Source: Leptolyngbya sp. PCC 7375 (GTDB lineage Bacteria; Cyanobacteriota; Cyanobacteriia; Phormidesmidales; Phormidesmidaceae). Taken from it: a stretch of 64,000 nt of DNA. Below the pieces are notes generated by a model. The model saw nothing but the letters and a program-made list of their open reading frames with translations, was not told the origin of the DNA and made no database searches. The position numbers and the translations under genes are program-made. Below are positions 1 through 8,214 of the stretch, piece by piece; within the stretch, counting starts at the first letter, position 1; each line of letters opens with the position of its first letter. The DNA is taken from NCBI RefSeq assembly GCF_000316115.1, contig NZ_JH993797.1, positions 1,722,486 through 1,786,485 of the forward strand, written 5' to 3'.

Positions 1-65
1 GGAAACCACCCCAGGATAGCGTTTATCGAAAGGCCCTAATACTATTTCACTGCCAGGGATTATCC

Positions 66-392
66 ATGGGAGTGATTGCGAAACAGCTAGAGTTAACTAA
101 TCAGGTAAAGGTAACCCGTTTGTTGCAGCTTAAGCAATTTCGAGCCAAGGTTTGTATCTACTGGTTAAATCAACTTAAAGAGCAAGTCCAGGCGGATGCG
201 TTACAGCATGTCTCTGCTGACCGGCTAACCAAAATTGCCCAGCAACTAGATTACATTTTGACTGAAGAAACAGAAACAGTGATGGCAGAAGCTGCTTCAG
301 AGGCACAAATTCCTAAGAATCGTACGGCAAATAGCATATTTTCCCGTCGTCTGTGTGAAACAGTTTTATCTTCTACGCCTCCTGATGAATAG
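66..392 (+). CDS. Small hypothetical protein
   Basis: I do not recognise this 108-residue protein. It looks soluble and largely helical, with a Lys/Arg/Gln-rich N-terminal half and a Glu/Ala-rich stretch at about residues 65-80, and no signal peptide or membrane segment. The frame stays open upstream of the chosen ATG to the window edge, so the real start could lie further left. It sits 75 bases before a DUF1822 gene on the same strand and may be co-transcribed with it. Coding status is plausible from composition and from tandem placement, but the function is unknown. Confidence 0.5.
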   Translation: MGVIAKQLELTNQVKVTRLLQLKQFRAKVCIYWLNQLKEQVQADALQHVSADRLTKIAQQLDYILTEETETVMAEAASEAQIPKNRTANSIFSRRLCETVLSSTPPDE

Positions 393-467
393 CCCCTCTA
401 TAAAAATACTCCCTGTAAGCTGATCTCATTCTAGTTAACCCACACTGTCACAGCGCTTTTTCACGCC

Positions 468-1577
468 ATGAATACTTCATCCCTCGATCCTCAACAATTT
501 GATATAATTCCCCTCTCAACAGAAACAGTTATGCTATCTACCACCTCTACACAATGGGCTACAGACATTTGTCAAGACATTTCGGATGATGATAGCCAAT
601 GGCAAACTTTTTTGAGAGCATTGGCTATGGCAGGGGTAAAACAATGGCTTGAAGATACTGGTTTGCTGCCTGCTGACTTACAAGAGACAACGTTCACCCA
701 ATCGTCTAATTTGAATGTCGGAGACTATCGTCTATGGGTGTTGCCCATGGGCTCAGTGGTTGATGATGCCGTGAGCATCCCAACAGCCGCCGTCGTAGGG
801 GACCAGGCAGCCCATTTATATATCCTGGCGGAAGTGCAAGAAGAAGTGAACCAGGTGCGTGTAGTGACAGGTTTACGCCATGATCAGCTACAGCAATACG
901 TGCAACAACATACCCCTGCAGATCCTCAGGCTTATACGGTTCCCCTTGATCGGTTTGTGGTCACTCCAGAACAGCTTTTGTTGTATCTCAATTGTCTAGA
1001 GCCAGAGACAATTCTCCAGACGGCTCCGTCTAGTCAGCTGAGTGCGATCGCTGAGACTATAACCACAGGTGTGGTAAATGTGGGGAGATGGCTACAGGGT
1101 GAGCTAGATGCCATGGCTGAGCAGCTTGCCTGGCAGTTACTGCCACCCTTGACGCCAGCCCATGGCTTGCGACCTGTTAAGGAAGAAATAGAAAATATTG
1201 TAGAAGAACTCACATCTCAGGGAATTGAAATCCCTATACGGGCAAGGGGTGCTTGTAAAAAGATTAATTTAGCGGGTTTTCCTTGCCGTCTTTATGCTTG
1301 GGTTTGGCCATTGATGGTCGATGATGTGCCTGAGTGGAGTCTGTTTTTAATTCTAGGACCGACACCAGGAGAAACCCTACCGGTTGGCATTGAGCTGATG
1401 GTGAGTGATCAGCAGGAGATATTGTCGCGTGCTAGGCTTACCCAAGAGACGTCAGTTACCTATCTGTACACTCAAGTCATTGGTTACTGGCAAGAGCAGT
1501 TCATAGTGGATATTGGGTTGCCTAACGGTCCCACCATGACATTGCCGCCGTTTGGCTTTGAGATTAGCCAGGGATAG
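468..1577 (+). CDS. DUF1822 family protein
   Basis: This 369-residue protein matches the cyanobacterial DUF1822 family: the hallmark stretch WQTFLRALAMAGVKQWLE lies near residues 45-62, followed by a Trp- and Leu-rich domain ending in PPFGFEI. DUF1822 proteins have no established biochemical role. From memory of the family, the genes often sit near CHAT-protease and sigma-factor-like signalling genes in cyanobacteria. There is no signal peptide and no membrane segment, so a cytoplasmic location is expected. The length fits the family. The start is the first ATG after a stop-rich gap. Confidence 0.8.
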   Translation: MNTSSLDPQQFDIIPLSTETVMLSTTSTQWATDICQDISDDDSQWQTFLRALAMAGVKQWLEDTGLLPADLQETTFTQSSNLNVGDYRLWVLPMGSVVDDAVSIPTAAVVGDQAAHLYILAEVQEEVNQVRVVTGLRHDQLQQYVQQHTPADPQAYTVPLDRFVVTPEQLLLYLNCLEPETILQTAPSSQLSAIAETITTGVVNVGRWLQGELDAMAEQLAWQLLPPLTPAHGLRPVKEEIENIVEELTSQGIEIPIRARGACKKINLAGFPCRLYAWVWPLMVDDVPEWSLFLILGPTPGETLPVGIELMVSDQQEILSRARLTQETSVTYLYTQVIGYWQEQFIVDIGLPNGPTMTLPPFGFEISQG

Positions 1578-2019
1578 GCGTTGCTGTTTGAGACAGGCTG
1601 TATACTAAACGGCCAGATACTGACCGGGTTGTTGTGTTGCAGGTCAGTTAGGATGACATCAAAACTAAAAAAACATATAAACTCATCACAACTTAATGTC
1701 TCAGGCGATACCTACCCTGCGATATTGAGAGCTACTGGCCAGACCTGCATCCTATGTTGCCATTTAACTGTATATGCCAAAAATATCGAATATAAATCCT
1801 GATAATATCGAATGCTGGTTGACTATTAGGACAGTTTTCGAGGTGTCTGTATAGAATCTGGCCATTAACGATTGAAGCCTACTGGGGAACATCTATCTGT
1901 TCAAAGTCCAGGTGAGCCAGGGTTAACCGTTATGAATATGTATCACTCTCCAGTCTGGTGATGATGCCTACAGGGTACAACCACGTCATAACCTTGGAAT
2001 TGATTATAAGGAAACACAA
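1578..2019. other. Intergenic region with paired direct repeat
   Basis: I see no convincing gene in these 442 bases; the one open frame (1581-1802) has poor composition. A 10-base direct repeat, AATATCGAAT, occurs at 1782-1791 and 1804-1813, a spacing of 22 bases or about two helical turns. That is the spacing expected of an operator for a dimeric regulator, but this is only a suggestion. A Shine-Dalgarno-like AAGGAAA precedes the ATG at 2020. Confidence 0.3.
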
Positions 2020-2706
2020 ATGCAAATGATTTCTCGTCTACTGACATCTACAGGATGCGCGTTGCTAGCCTTTGCACCCATCCAAGCTGTAGTAGCTGCG
2101 CCAGATGCTGTAGCTCCAGTACAGCTTGCTCAAAATGAGCGGCCAAAAATTGCTATTTTGCCCCTATCCCATGGTGATGTGAGTTCGGACTATTGGTGGT
2201 ACTACAGCTACTATCGTGGTCAGGGTGCTGCTCGCGGCATCAGTGAGTTATTAATTACTGAGTTGGTTAACGATGGGGCCTATTCTGTTGTTGACAGCAG
2301 TCAGGTCGCAGTCCAGTCTGGCAATGTCCTCGACGAGAGCGCTACCTTGGACCGAGCTCAGGAAATGAATGTAGACGCGGTCATTATGGGAACGATTACC
2401 CAGTTTGATCTAAAAGATAATCGTCAATGTGTAAATGTACCGTTTGTGGGTCGCACCTGTAGTGATGAAACCAACGCTACCGTACAGCTTAATGTGCGTC
2501 TGGTTGACCCCGTAACTCGGGAAATTATTGCCACTGCTCAAGGTGAAGGTGATGCATCTAGAAGCGGTGGATACATTAACTTAAATCGTGGTCCCGACGT
2601 CAGTTCTGATGAAAATCGCGCCGCTGATGAGCTGTTGACTGAAGCAACTGAAGAGGCAATCGAAGCAATTGTCCCTGAGATTGTCTCTGCTGAAGGTCGG
2701 TTGTAA
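2020..2706 (+). CDS. CsgG-like secreted protein
   Basis: The 228-residue product starts with a Sec signal peptide (hydrophobic core about residues 8-22, likely cut after the Val-Val-Ala near residue 27). The mature part begins with RPKIAILPL, the opening strand of the CsgG/curli-assembly fold, and continues with the alternating pattern of that family through residue 220. Family members form outer-membrane or periplasmic assemblies. Here there is no lipobox, unlike E. coli CsgG, so a soluble periplasmic role is possible. A Tyr/Trp-rich patch (DYWWYYSYYRG, about residues 54-64) is unusual. The start is supported by AAGGAAA six to seven bases upstream. Confidence 0.75.
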   Translation: MQMISRLLTSTGCALLAFAPIQAVVAAPDAVAPVQLAQNERPKIAILPLSHGDVSSDYWWYYSYYRGQGAARGISELLITELVNDGAYSVVDSSQVAVQSGNVLDESATLDRAQEMNVDAVIMGTITQFDLKDNRQCVNVPFVGRTCSDETNATVQLNVRLVDPVTREIIATAQGEGDASRSGGYINLNRGPDVSSDENRAADELLTEATEEAIEAIVPEIVSAEGRL

Positions 2707-2721
2707 ACAGGGGTAATCGTA

Positions 2722-2756
2722 AATCCGCCCCCTAAACTATATGCAGGAGGCGGATT
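2722..2756. terminator. Hairpin between converging genes
   Basis: The arms at 2722-2732 and 2746-2756 are an 11-base inverted repeat with one mismatch. They lie between the ends of the CsgG-like gene and glmU, where a bidirectional terminator is expected. Neither side has a clear T-run, so termination strength is uncertain. Confidence 0.45.
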
Positions 2757-2774
2757 CACTCAAAAATGGTCATT

Positions 2775-2800
2775 GGGCATCCACAAGGGGGTACCCCTAC
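2775..2800. repeat. Dispersed GGGCATCCACA palindromic repeat, copy 1
   Basis: A 26-base element of the form GGGCATCCACA, a few G-rich bases, then ACCCCTAC. Near-identical copies lie at 7385-7410 and, partly, at 21932-21945. It is an intergenic cyanobacterial-type small repeat with self-complementary ends. Confidence 0.6.
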
Positions 2801-2845
2801 AGGATTATCCATTTTTAATCGGGTTTAATGAATTCGGATTGGGGC

Positions 2846-4228
2846 TTATTTCTCAGTAGTATCCTTATTCATAAACTTGGGTTTCCAGTTTTTAAGCACA
2901 CGACGCTCACCACGGGTGACGATCAGACAGTTATCATCCACGTCTTTTGTGACCACTGCGCCTGCACCCACCGTAACATTCTTACCCAATGTGACAGGGG
3001 CCACTAAAACACTGTTGGAGCCCGTTTTAGTATTGTCTTTAATTACCGTGGGATGTTTTTTATAGCCATCGTAGTTGGCCGTGATGGTGCCTGCACCAAT
3101 GTTAACTTGGTCACCTAAGGTGGCATTACCCAGATAAGACAAATGGGCGGCATTAGTGTTGTTGCCAATGGTGGTTTTTTTGACTTCAACAAAGTTGCCA
3201 ATGCGGCAGCCTTCACCAAGTATCACTTCACCACGCAGATGGGTGTAGGGACCAATTTGGCCTGCACCTTCAATTTTACTGTCGTTGATGACTGAATACT
3301 TGATCGTAGTGTTTGCCCCGATGGTGCTGTTGTCAATCAGAGTGCCGGGGCCAATGTGACAACCGGCAGCAATGGTGGTGTTACCGCGCAGGTGGGTTTC
3401 CGGTTCAATCACCACATCGGGCTCCACCTTGACGGTGGCATCAATGGTGATGCTGTCAGGATTGATCATGGTAATCCCAGACAGCATCAGTTCATCCTTG
3501 ATGCGGCATTGCAGAATCGTGGCTGCATCTGATAATTGCTTACGGTTGTTGATGCCGGAAATCTCTTCGATGTCGTCTACATCTAAGGCCATTACCGGTG
3601 AAAGGTCTTTGACCACATCGGTTAGATAGTATTCATTCTGATCGTTATCTGACCTCAGGTGGGGTAGCACCGTCATTAGCTTTTGCCAGTTAAAGCAGTA
3701 AATGCCAGAGTTAATGCGTCTGTTCCCACGCTGTTCAGGGGTGCAGTCGCGGTGTTCAATAATCTCAGAGACAATATACTTCTCATCGCAGAAGACTCGG
3801 CCATAGCCGGTCGGATCCTCAAACTGGGCCGTGAGAATGGTGGCAGCATTCTTGTTCTCAACATGGGTCTGCACCATTTTGGCAATGGTCTCGGGGCGCA
3901 GTAGGGGTACATCCCCATTCAGCACCAGCAGGTTACCTTCAAACCCTTCTAATGCAGGAATTACCTGCTGCACGGCATGGCCGGTCCCTAGCTGTTCAGT
4001 TTGCTCAACGAATTCCAATCCAGATACGTGGGCCAATGCAGTCTGTACGTCATCGGCCAGATAACCCACAATGGCAATTTGGCGCTCGGGCTGTACGTGT
4101 TCCAAGCTAGCCAGCACATTTTCCACCAGGGTGCGACCCCCTAGAGGATGAAGCACCTTAGGCAGACGCGATCGCATCCGAGTTCCTTTACCTGCTGCCA
4201 ATACTGCCACTGCCAATGGGTTAGTCAT
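2846..4228 (-). CDS. glmU: Bifunctional GlmU: UDP-GlcNAc pyrophosphorylase / GlcN-1-P acetyltransferase
   Basis: GlmU makes UDP-N-acetylglucosamine for peptidoglycan and lipopolysaccharide by acetylating glucosamine-1-phosphate and then uridylating it. The 460-residue length is typical. The N-terminal nucleotidyltransferase domain carries [11 protein letters not shown] and LPKVLH (residues about 11-27) and GDVPLL near 105. From about residue 255 the C-terminal half is a left-handed beta-helix of hexapeptide repeats, with RGEVILGEG and the [11 protein letters not shown] acetyl-CoA-site motif. The final 20 residues are Lys/Arg-rich. It is monocistronic, converging with the CsgG-like gene. Confidence 0.97.
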   Translation of the reverse strand: MTNPLAVAVLAAGKGTRMRSRLPKVLHPLGGRTLVENVLASLEHVQPERQIAIVGYLADDVQTALAHVSGLEFVEQTEQLGTGHAVQQVIPALEGFEGNLLVLNGDVPLLRPETIAKMVQTHVENKNAATILTAQFEDPTGYGRVFCDEKYIVSEIIEHRDCTPEQRGNRRINSGIYCFNWQKLMTVLPHLRSDNDQNEYYLTDVVKDLSPVMALDVDDIEEISGINNRKQLSDAATILQCRIKDELMLSGITMINPDSITIDATVKVEPDVVIEPETHLRGNTTIAAGCHIGPGTLIDNSTIGANTTIKYSVINDSKIEGAGQIGPYTHLRGEVILGEGCRIGNFVEVKKTTIGNNTNAAHLSYLGNATLGDQVNIGAGTITANYDGYKKHPTVIKDNTKTGSNSVLVAPVTLGKNVTVGAGAVVTKDVDDNCLIVTRGERRVLKNWKPKFMNKDTTEK

Positions 4229-4359
4229 AGGAATTACGAGAGTAAACGTTAGCGTAAGAACATCAAAAAATTACGGGAGGAGTATACCGCGCAGCGGTTG
4301 GACTTCCCAAGTATGATGGCTACTTAGCGTAAAGGGTATGCCAGGAAAGCCAAAGGGTA

Positions 4360-4452
4360 GATAGACGTTTAAGTTCTTAGTTCTTGGTTCTTAGTCCTTG
4401 GTTTTATCCAGGTCAACCAAGTCACTAATTCAAAACTCAAAACTCAAAATCA
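4360..4452. repeat. Short imperfect tandem repeats
   Basis: Between mnmD and glmU there are imperfect tandem repeats built on TTCTTAG/TTCTTGG, followed by repeated CAAAACT units. They resemble the low-complexity tandem repeats common in cyanobacterial intergenic DNA. No gene is visible here. Confidence 0.5.
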
Positions 4453-4459
4453 AGCATTT

Positions 4460-5353
4460 TTAGCCCCTCTGCCTCGTTAACCAACGTCGTCGCCAGGCAC
4501 TCGTTGGTTCCAGTTTAGATTGCTGCTGTTCTTGCTGACGCTGGGCCACAATTGCTTCAGCCGTGGCCGTCAGTGTGGGGTCACGATAGGGAATGGCCGC
4601 CCGTGTTTGCAGATGCTCTTGTTCCTGTGGCGACAGACCTGGTAAAGGGCGCTGAGCTTTGGTCGCCACGGTGCAGGGCCAGTGGCGACCGGTTCCTGGC
4701 AATGAGCCCATGGTTAAGCCAGCTAATCCCATGGCTGAGCGAACAGCAGCGGCGCAGGAATAGGTGGCCAGGATGCCGCTTTCAGCCAGGCATTGAGCCG
4801 TAAGTTTAAAGAATTCCACCGTCCACAGCTGGGGGCAGCGTGGGGGGGAAAATGGATCAAATAGGATGGCATCGGCCTGCCATCCCTTGGCGGCCAGGGG
4901 TTGCATGGTTTGTCGGGCGTCGCCGATCATCAGCTGAATATCCAGTGTGGGGCTTTTGTAATAGTGCTCGGTAGCCAGGGTTTTCAGGATTTGCTGGGTG
5001 GGTGGTGTCCAATGGTGGATAAGGTTATTTGCGATCGCATCCCGAACCACCGTTGCATTGATTTCCAAGGCCCGAATCGTCACCTGACAGTTAGGATTTA
5101 CCAGCTGAATCGTATCCAGGGCCGCAGCTGTGTTGTACCCCAGCCCATAGCAAACATCCAAAATAGATAGCCGTTCCGCTTTGGCCAGCTCCGGAATATT
5201 GGCCGCATCGACATAATTCCGCTGCGCATCGGTATAGGCTCCATTACGGCAGTGAAAATGCTCGCCAAATTCCTCCGAGTAGAACGTAGCTGAGCCGTCC
5301 CCAGTTTCCTCAGGGATAAACACAGCATTTTCTAGGGAACGATCATCAGGCAT
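4460..5353 (-). CDS. MnmD-type tRNA U34 methyltransferase (DUF752)
   Basis: The product resembles the methyltransferase half of MnmC, which methylates the wobble-uridine aminomethyl group (nm5U to mnm5U) of tRNAs using S-adenosylmethionine. The characteristic N-terminal pattern DGSATFYSEEFGEHFH is present. It is followed by the SAM-binding loop DVCYGLGYN near residue 65 and the family motif FDPFSPPRCPQLWT near 165. No FAD-dependent MnmC1 domain is attached, so this is a stand-alone MnmD-type enzyme. The longest frame starts at a TTG (5365), but the ATG at 5353 gives a more natural N-terminus. The last 25 residues are Arg/Gln-rich and probably disordered. Confidence 0.82.
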   Translation of the reverse strand: MPDDRSLENAVFIPEETGDGSATFYSEEFGEHFHCRNGAYTDAQRNYVDAANIPELAKAERLSILDVCYGLGYNTAAALDTIQLVNPNCQVTIRALEINATVVRDAIANNLIHHWTPPTQQILKTLATEHYYKSPTLDIQLMIGDARQTMQPLAAKGWQADAILFDPFSPPRCPQLWTVEFFKLTAQCLAESGILATYSCAAAVRSAMGLAGLTMGSLPGTGRHWPCTVATKAQRPLPGLSPQEQEHLQTRAAIPYRDPTLTATAEAIVAQRQQEQQQSKLEPTSAWRRRWLTRQRG

Positions 5354-5395
5354 ACAGAGTATCAACCAAAGTGCTTATCTAAATGGCACATATCC

Positions 5396-5980
5396 ATGAC
5401 CCGCTCCGCTGACTATCAAGCCAGAATCGAAACCTATGGGCAAGCTCAATTATTACAGCTCTGGGAGGCTATCAAAAATCAGACATCTCTACCTGACTGG
5501 CCTGCCGGTAAGGCGTTGGAATATTTGGTGCTACGGGCCTTTCAACTAGAAGGTGCCGATGTCACATATCCCTATGAGGTCAGGGTCAAGGATGTGATGG
5601 CTCCCTATGAACTCGACGATAAAAATGACGCAATTGAGCAGATTGATGGTGCAATTTACTGTGATGGGCTGGCTTGTTTAGTGGAAACCAAGGATCAGGC
5701 CCAACCCATCAAAGTAGAGCCCATCGCAAAAATGCGTAATCAGTTGCAACGTCGTCATGCTTCTACAATTGGAGTAATGTTTAGCCGTAGCGGATTCACA
5801 TCACCTGTATCAATTTTCACTCAATCCCTTGGTCCCCATATGGTTTTGCTATGGAATGGTAGAGAAATTGATTACGCATTAAAACGTCAATGCATGAGGG
5901 ATTCATTGGTTAAGAAATACCGTATTTGTGTTGAAAAAGGGACGGCAGACTTTCAAATAAAATCGGAGAAAACACTATGA
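5396..5980 (+). CDS. Mrr-like PD-(D/E)XK nuclease
   Basis: This 194-residue protein has a restriction-endonuclease-like core. An acidic IDGAIYCDG strand near residue 82 is followed by LVETKDQ near 97, matching the D...(D/E)xK active site. Then comes an Mrr-like tail with IGVMFSRSGFT and WNGREIDYAL. Mrr-type enzymes cut modified or foreign DNA. The stop overlaps the next gene by four bases (ATGA), implying translational coupling to a TOPRIM protein. The length is short for a Mrr enzyme, which often has an extra DNA-binding domain. Here the first 60 residues could play that part. The nuclease assignment is good; the defence role is inference. Confidence 0.7.
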   Translation: MTRSADYQARIETYGQAQLLQLWEAIKNQTSLPDWPAGKALEYLVLRAFQLEGADVTYPYEVRVKDVMAPYELDDKNDAIEQIDGAIYCDGLACLVETKDQAQPIKVEPIAKMRNQLQRRHASTIGVMFSRSGFTSPVSIFTQSLGPHMVLLWNGREIDYALKRQCMRDSLVKKYRICVEKGTADFQIKSEKTL

Positions 5981-6534
5981 CAAAGGCCTACATCGTCGTT
6001 GAAGGACCTCACCATATTAAGATTCTTCGTGCATTGATTGAGCCTGCACTTTTACAGGATGTCACCTTTGTAGATGGAGAGGATAAATATAATGCAGATC
6101 CCTTAGCTCGAACATTGCTCTCAGAACGGCAAATTCCAACTGTATTAGTGGTGGATGCAGATACTAATAATGAAATTGCGATCGAAAGTTATCAGCAAGA
6201 TTTAGAGTTCTTAAGTCATACTGCAACGGTTCATACCCCTTACAAAATACTACAGGCAGTTCCTACAATTGAGACTGTTTTCTTACAGGATCGAACATTA
6301 GTTGAAGAATGTATCGGTCGTCCCCTCTCCCCTTTAGAATGGCAGTTGGGTCAAAAGCAGCCAAGGGATTTACTAGCTCAATATCCAAAGGGAGTTCAAG
6401 CTTTTATTGAACATACCCTTCACAATCTAACTGAGCAAAAGTTGCAAACGTTACGACAGCATCCCCTAATTCAAGAAATCACTGGCTTTTTAGCCACCCA
6501 GGTTCATCCATCTAACCCCGCTTTAGCCTCTTGA
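5977..6534 (+). CDS. TOPRIM-domain protein coupled to the nuclease
   Basis: The 185-residue product begins AYIVVEGPHHIKIL, matching the first TOPRIM motif (hydrophobic strand, Glu, Gly). It has VLVVDADTNNE near residue 65, matching the second (DxD) motif. TOPRIM domains bind two metals and nick or join DNA or RNA in OLD nucleases, primases, RNase M5 and anti-phage proteins. No ATPase or helicase is fused. The start ATG lies inside the stop of the Mrr-like gene and has GGAGAA upstream. The last bases also overlap the start of the sulfurtransferase gene. I do not know a named system with exactly this pair. Confidence 0.62.
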   Translation: MTKAYIVVEGPHHIKILRALIEPALLQDVTFVDGEDKYNADPLARTLLSERQIPTVLVVDADTNNEIAIESYQQDLEFLSHTATVHTPYKILQAVPTIETVFLQDRTLVEECIGRPLSPLEWQLGQKQPRDLLAQYPKGVQAFIEHTLHNLTEQKLQTLRQHPLIQEITGFLATQVHPSNPALAS

Positions 6535-7364
6535 GTAATTTCATTAATCTCTCCAACACTCATATCGTTTCTCCGCAGTGGCTGGCAGACCACCTTGATG
6601 TTGTCATTGTTATTGACTGCCGATTTTCCTTGCCAGAACCGGAACTGGGTCAACAGCAATACGATTCTGGTCATATCCCCGGTGCCTACTATCTCGACCT
6701 AAACAAACATCTTTCTAGCTCTGTTCAAAAGCATGGAGGTCGTCACCCGTTGCCCAACTGGCAGAAGTTTGTCGACACTCTAAACCTGTTAGGCATTCAG
6801 TCTACGCCTCAGACACCCATTGTGATTTACGATGCCTCCCGGTTTGCGTTTGCCGCTCGCCTTTGGTGGATGTTGCGCTATTTAGGCCATGGCAATGTGG
6901 CTTTGTTGGATGGGGGTATAGATGCCTGGATTAAGGCAGGCTTACCCCTTAGTAGGGAAACGCCACCATTTCAGGTAGGTCGCTTTATGCCCCAGCCCCA
7001 GGCTGATTGGGTTGTGGATATTGACTATGTGCGTCAACACAAAGACACCCCTGGCACAGTGGTAATTGATGCTCGATCCGCCGATCGCTTCCGGGGTGAA
7101 CGTGAACCCATTGATCCGATTGCGGGTTCTGTGCCTGGGGCAGTGAACTATTTTTGGAAAGATATCAGCACTGACGCCGGATTGCTCAAAGCGCCAGCCG
7201 AATTGGCACAATATTGGCGAGGGGTGGACGATGCTGATGAAGTCATCATCTACTGTGGGTCTGGCGTGACAGCCTGTGTTAATTTATTTTCCCAGGTTGT
7301 TGCAGGTAACCCCATGGGTAAGCTTTACCCCGGTGGCTGGAGCGATTGGTGCTCTTATCTGTGA
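6531..7364 (+). CDS. Thiosulfate/3-mercaptopyruvate sulfurtransferase (tandem rhodanese)
   Basis: The 277-residue protein has two rhodanese domains. The N-terminal one (about 10-130) carries VIDCRF and the usual WWMLRYLGHGNV segment. The C-terminal one (about 150-277) carries the active-site loop CGSGVTA near residue 245 and ends in YPGGWSDW. The CGSGVTA form is the 3-mercaptopyruvate sulfurtransferase signature. Classical thiosulfate sulfurtransferases have CRKGVTA. The enzyme moves sulfane sulfur to thiols or cyanide in the cytoplasm. The start is a TTG that overlaps the previous stop, so its translation probably depends on reinitiation after the TOPRIM gene. Confidence 0.88.
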   Translation: MSNFINLSNTHIVSPQWLADHLDVVIVIDCRFSLPEPELGQQQYDSGHIPGAYYLDLNKHLSSSVQKHGGRHPLPNWQKFVDTLNLLGIQSTPQTPIVIYDASRFAFAARLWWMLRYLGHGNVALLDGGIDAWIKAGLPLSRETPPFQVGRFMPQPQADWVVDIDYVRQHKDTPGTVVIDARSADRFRGEREPIDPIAGSVPGAVNYFWKDISTDAGLLKAPAELAQYWRGVDDADEVIIYCGSGVTACVNLFSQVVAGNPMGKLYPGGWSDWCSYL

Positions 7365-7384
7365 ATTGGTATACCTTGTGAAAA

Positions 7385-7410
7385 GGGCATCCACACGGGA
7401 GTGCCCCTAC
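7385..7410. repeat. Dispersed GGGCATCCACA palindromic repeat, copy 2
   Basis: This copy runs GGGCATCCACA, CGGGAG, TGCCCCTAC; the outer GGGCA and TGCCC can pair. It fills the short gap between the sulfurtransferase stop and the rsmD start and is translated if the upstream in-frame start of rsmD is used, which argues against that start. Confidence 0.6.
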
Positions 7411-7437
7411 GGATATAACCCCATTGTCTATTGCCAA

Positions 7438-7980
7438 ATGTCTATTCGTATCTACGGTAATCGTGCCATCAAAACGTTGCCGGGGCGGGCGACTCGCCCT
7501 ACACCCGCTAAGGTACGTGAGGCGTTATTTAATATTTGGCAGGGGCGAGTTAGTGGCTGTCGTTGGTTAGATCTATGTGCGGGGAGTGGTGCCATGGGGG
7601 CAGAAGCCCTTTGTCGCGGGGCCAGCGTAGTGGTGGGCATAGAGCAGTCGGGGGCTGCCTGTCGGATTGTGCACACCAACTGGCAGACTGTTGCCAAACC
7701 AGAACAATCCTTTCAAGTGATTCGTGGAGAGGTGACTAAAAAGCTACAGACTTTAACTTTAGACCCCTTTGATCTGGTGTACTTAGATCCACCCTACGCT
7801 GCTAAACTCTATGACAAAGTCCTTACTCTTCTGGTTGAAAAGTCTCTATTAGCGCCAGGGGCAATAGTTGCTACAGAATATACCCCAGAACATTGGCAGC
7901 CCAAATCTCTGATTGGCCTAGAACTCTCCCGCACTAAACGCTACGGTCTCACCCATCTAGCCTTATTTAAAGTGTCTTAA
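7438..7980 (+). CDS. rsmD: 16S rRNA m2G966 methyltransferase RsmD
   Basis: RsmD methylates G966 (E. coli numbering) of 16S rRNA in the small subunit. The 180-residue product begins MSIRIYGNRAIKTLPG, then RPTPAKVREALFNI, the family hallmark. It has the SAM loop DLCAGSGAMGAEAL near residue 42 and the catalytic YLDPPY near 117. The open frame extends back to 7276, but that part would translate a dispersed repeat and overlap the sulfurtransferase. The ATG at 7438 gives the usual RsmD length and N-terminus. Confidence 0.93.
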   Translation: MSIRIYGNRAIKTLPGRATRPTPAKVREALFNIWQGRVSGCRWLDLCAGSGAMGAEALCRGASVVVGIEQSGAACRIVHTNWQTVAKPEQSFQVIRGEVTKKLQTLTLDPFDLVYLDPPYAAKLYDKVLTLLVEKSLLAPGAIVATEYTPEHWQPKSLIGLELSRTKRYGLTHLALFKVS

Positions 7981-8214
7981 AGGCTAACCCCTGATTGGGT
8001 CCATGGGAAGAACGGCGCTGTGGGCTCACCCACCCTGGGAACGGCCCCCACAAACTTAAACGCTATTAGTATTGCTTATGCTTATCAGTTGCGTTAGAAA
8101 AAAAGACTGCAAAAATTAATGTTTTGAGACACAATGATACTAAAGCAACCTTCGTGTTGCTAAAGTCGTGCCCAAACACTTTGGGACAATAGTCAGACCA
8201 GTTTAGAGGTACCT

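Noticed and set aside
1581..1802. 73-residue plus-strand open frame
   Set aside because: Cys-rich, no family features, non-ATG-like context, and it fills the promoter region of the CsgG-like gene.
7276..7437. Upstream extension of the rsmD frame
   Set aside because: It would translate a dispersed repeat and overlap the sulfurtransferase; RsmD proteins start at the MSIRIYGNR-type segment encoded from 7438.
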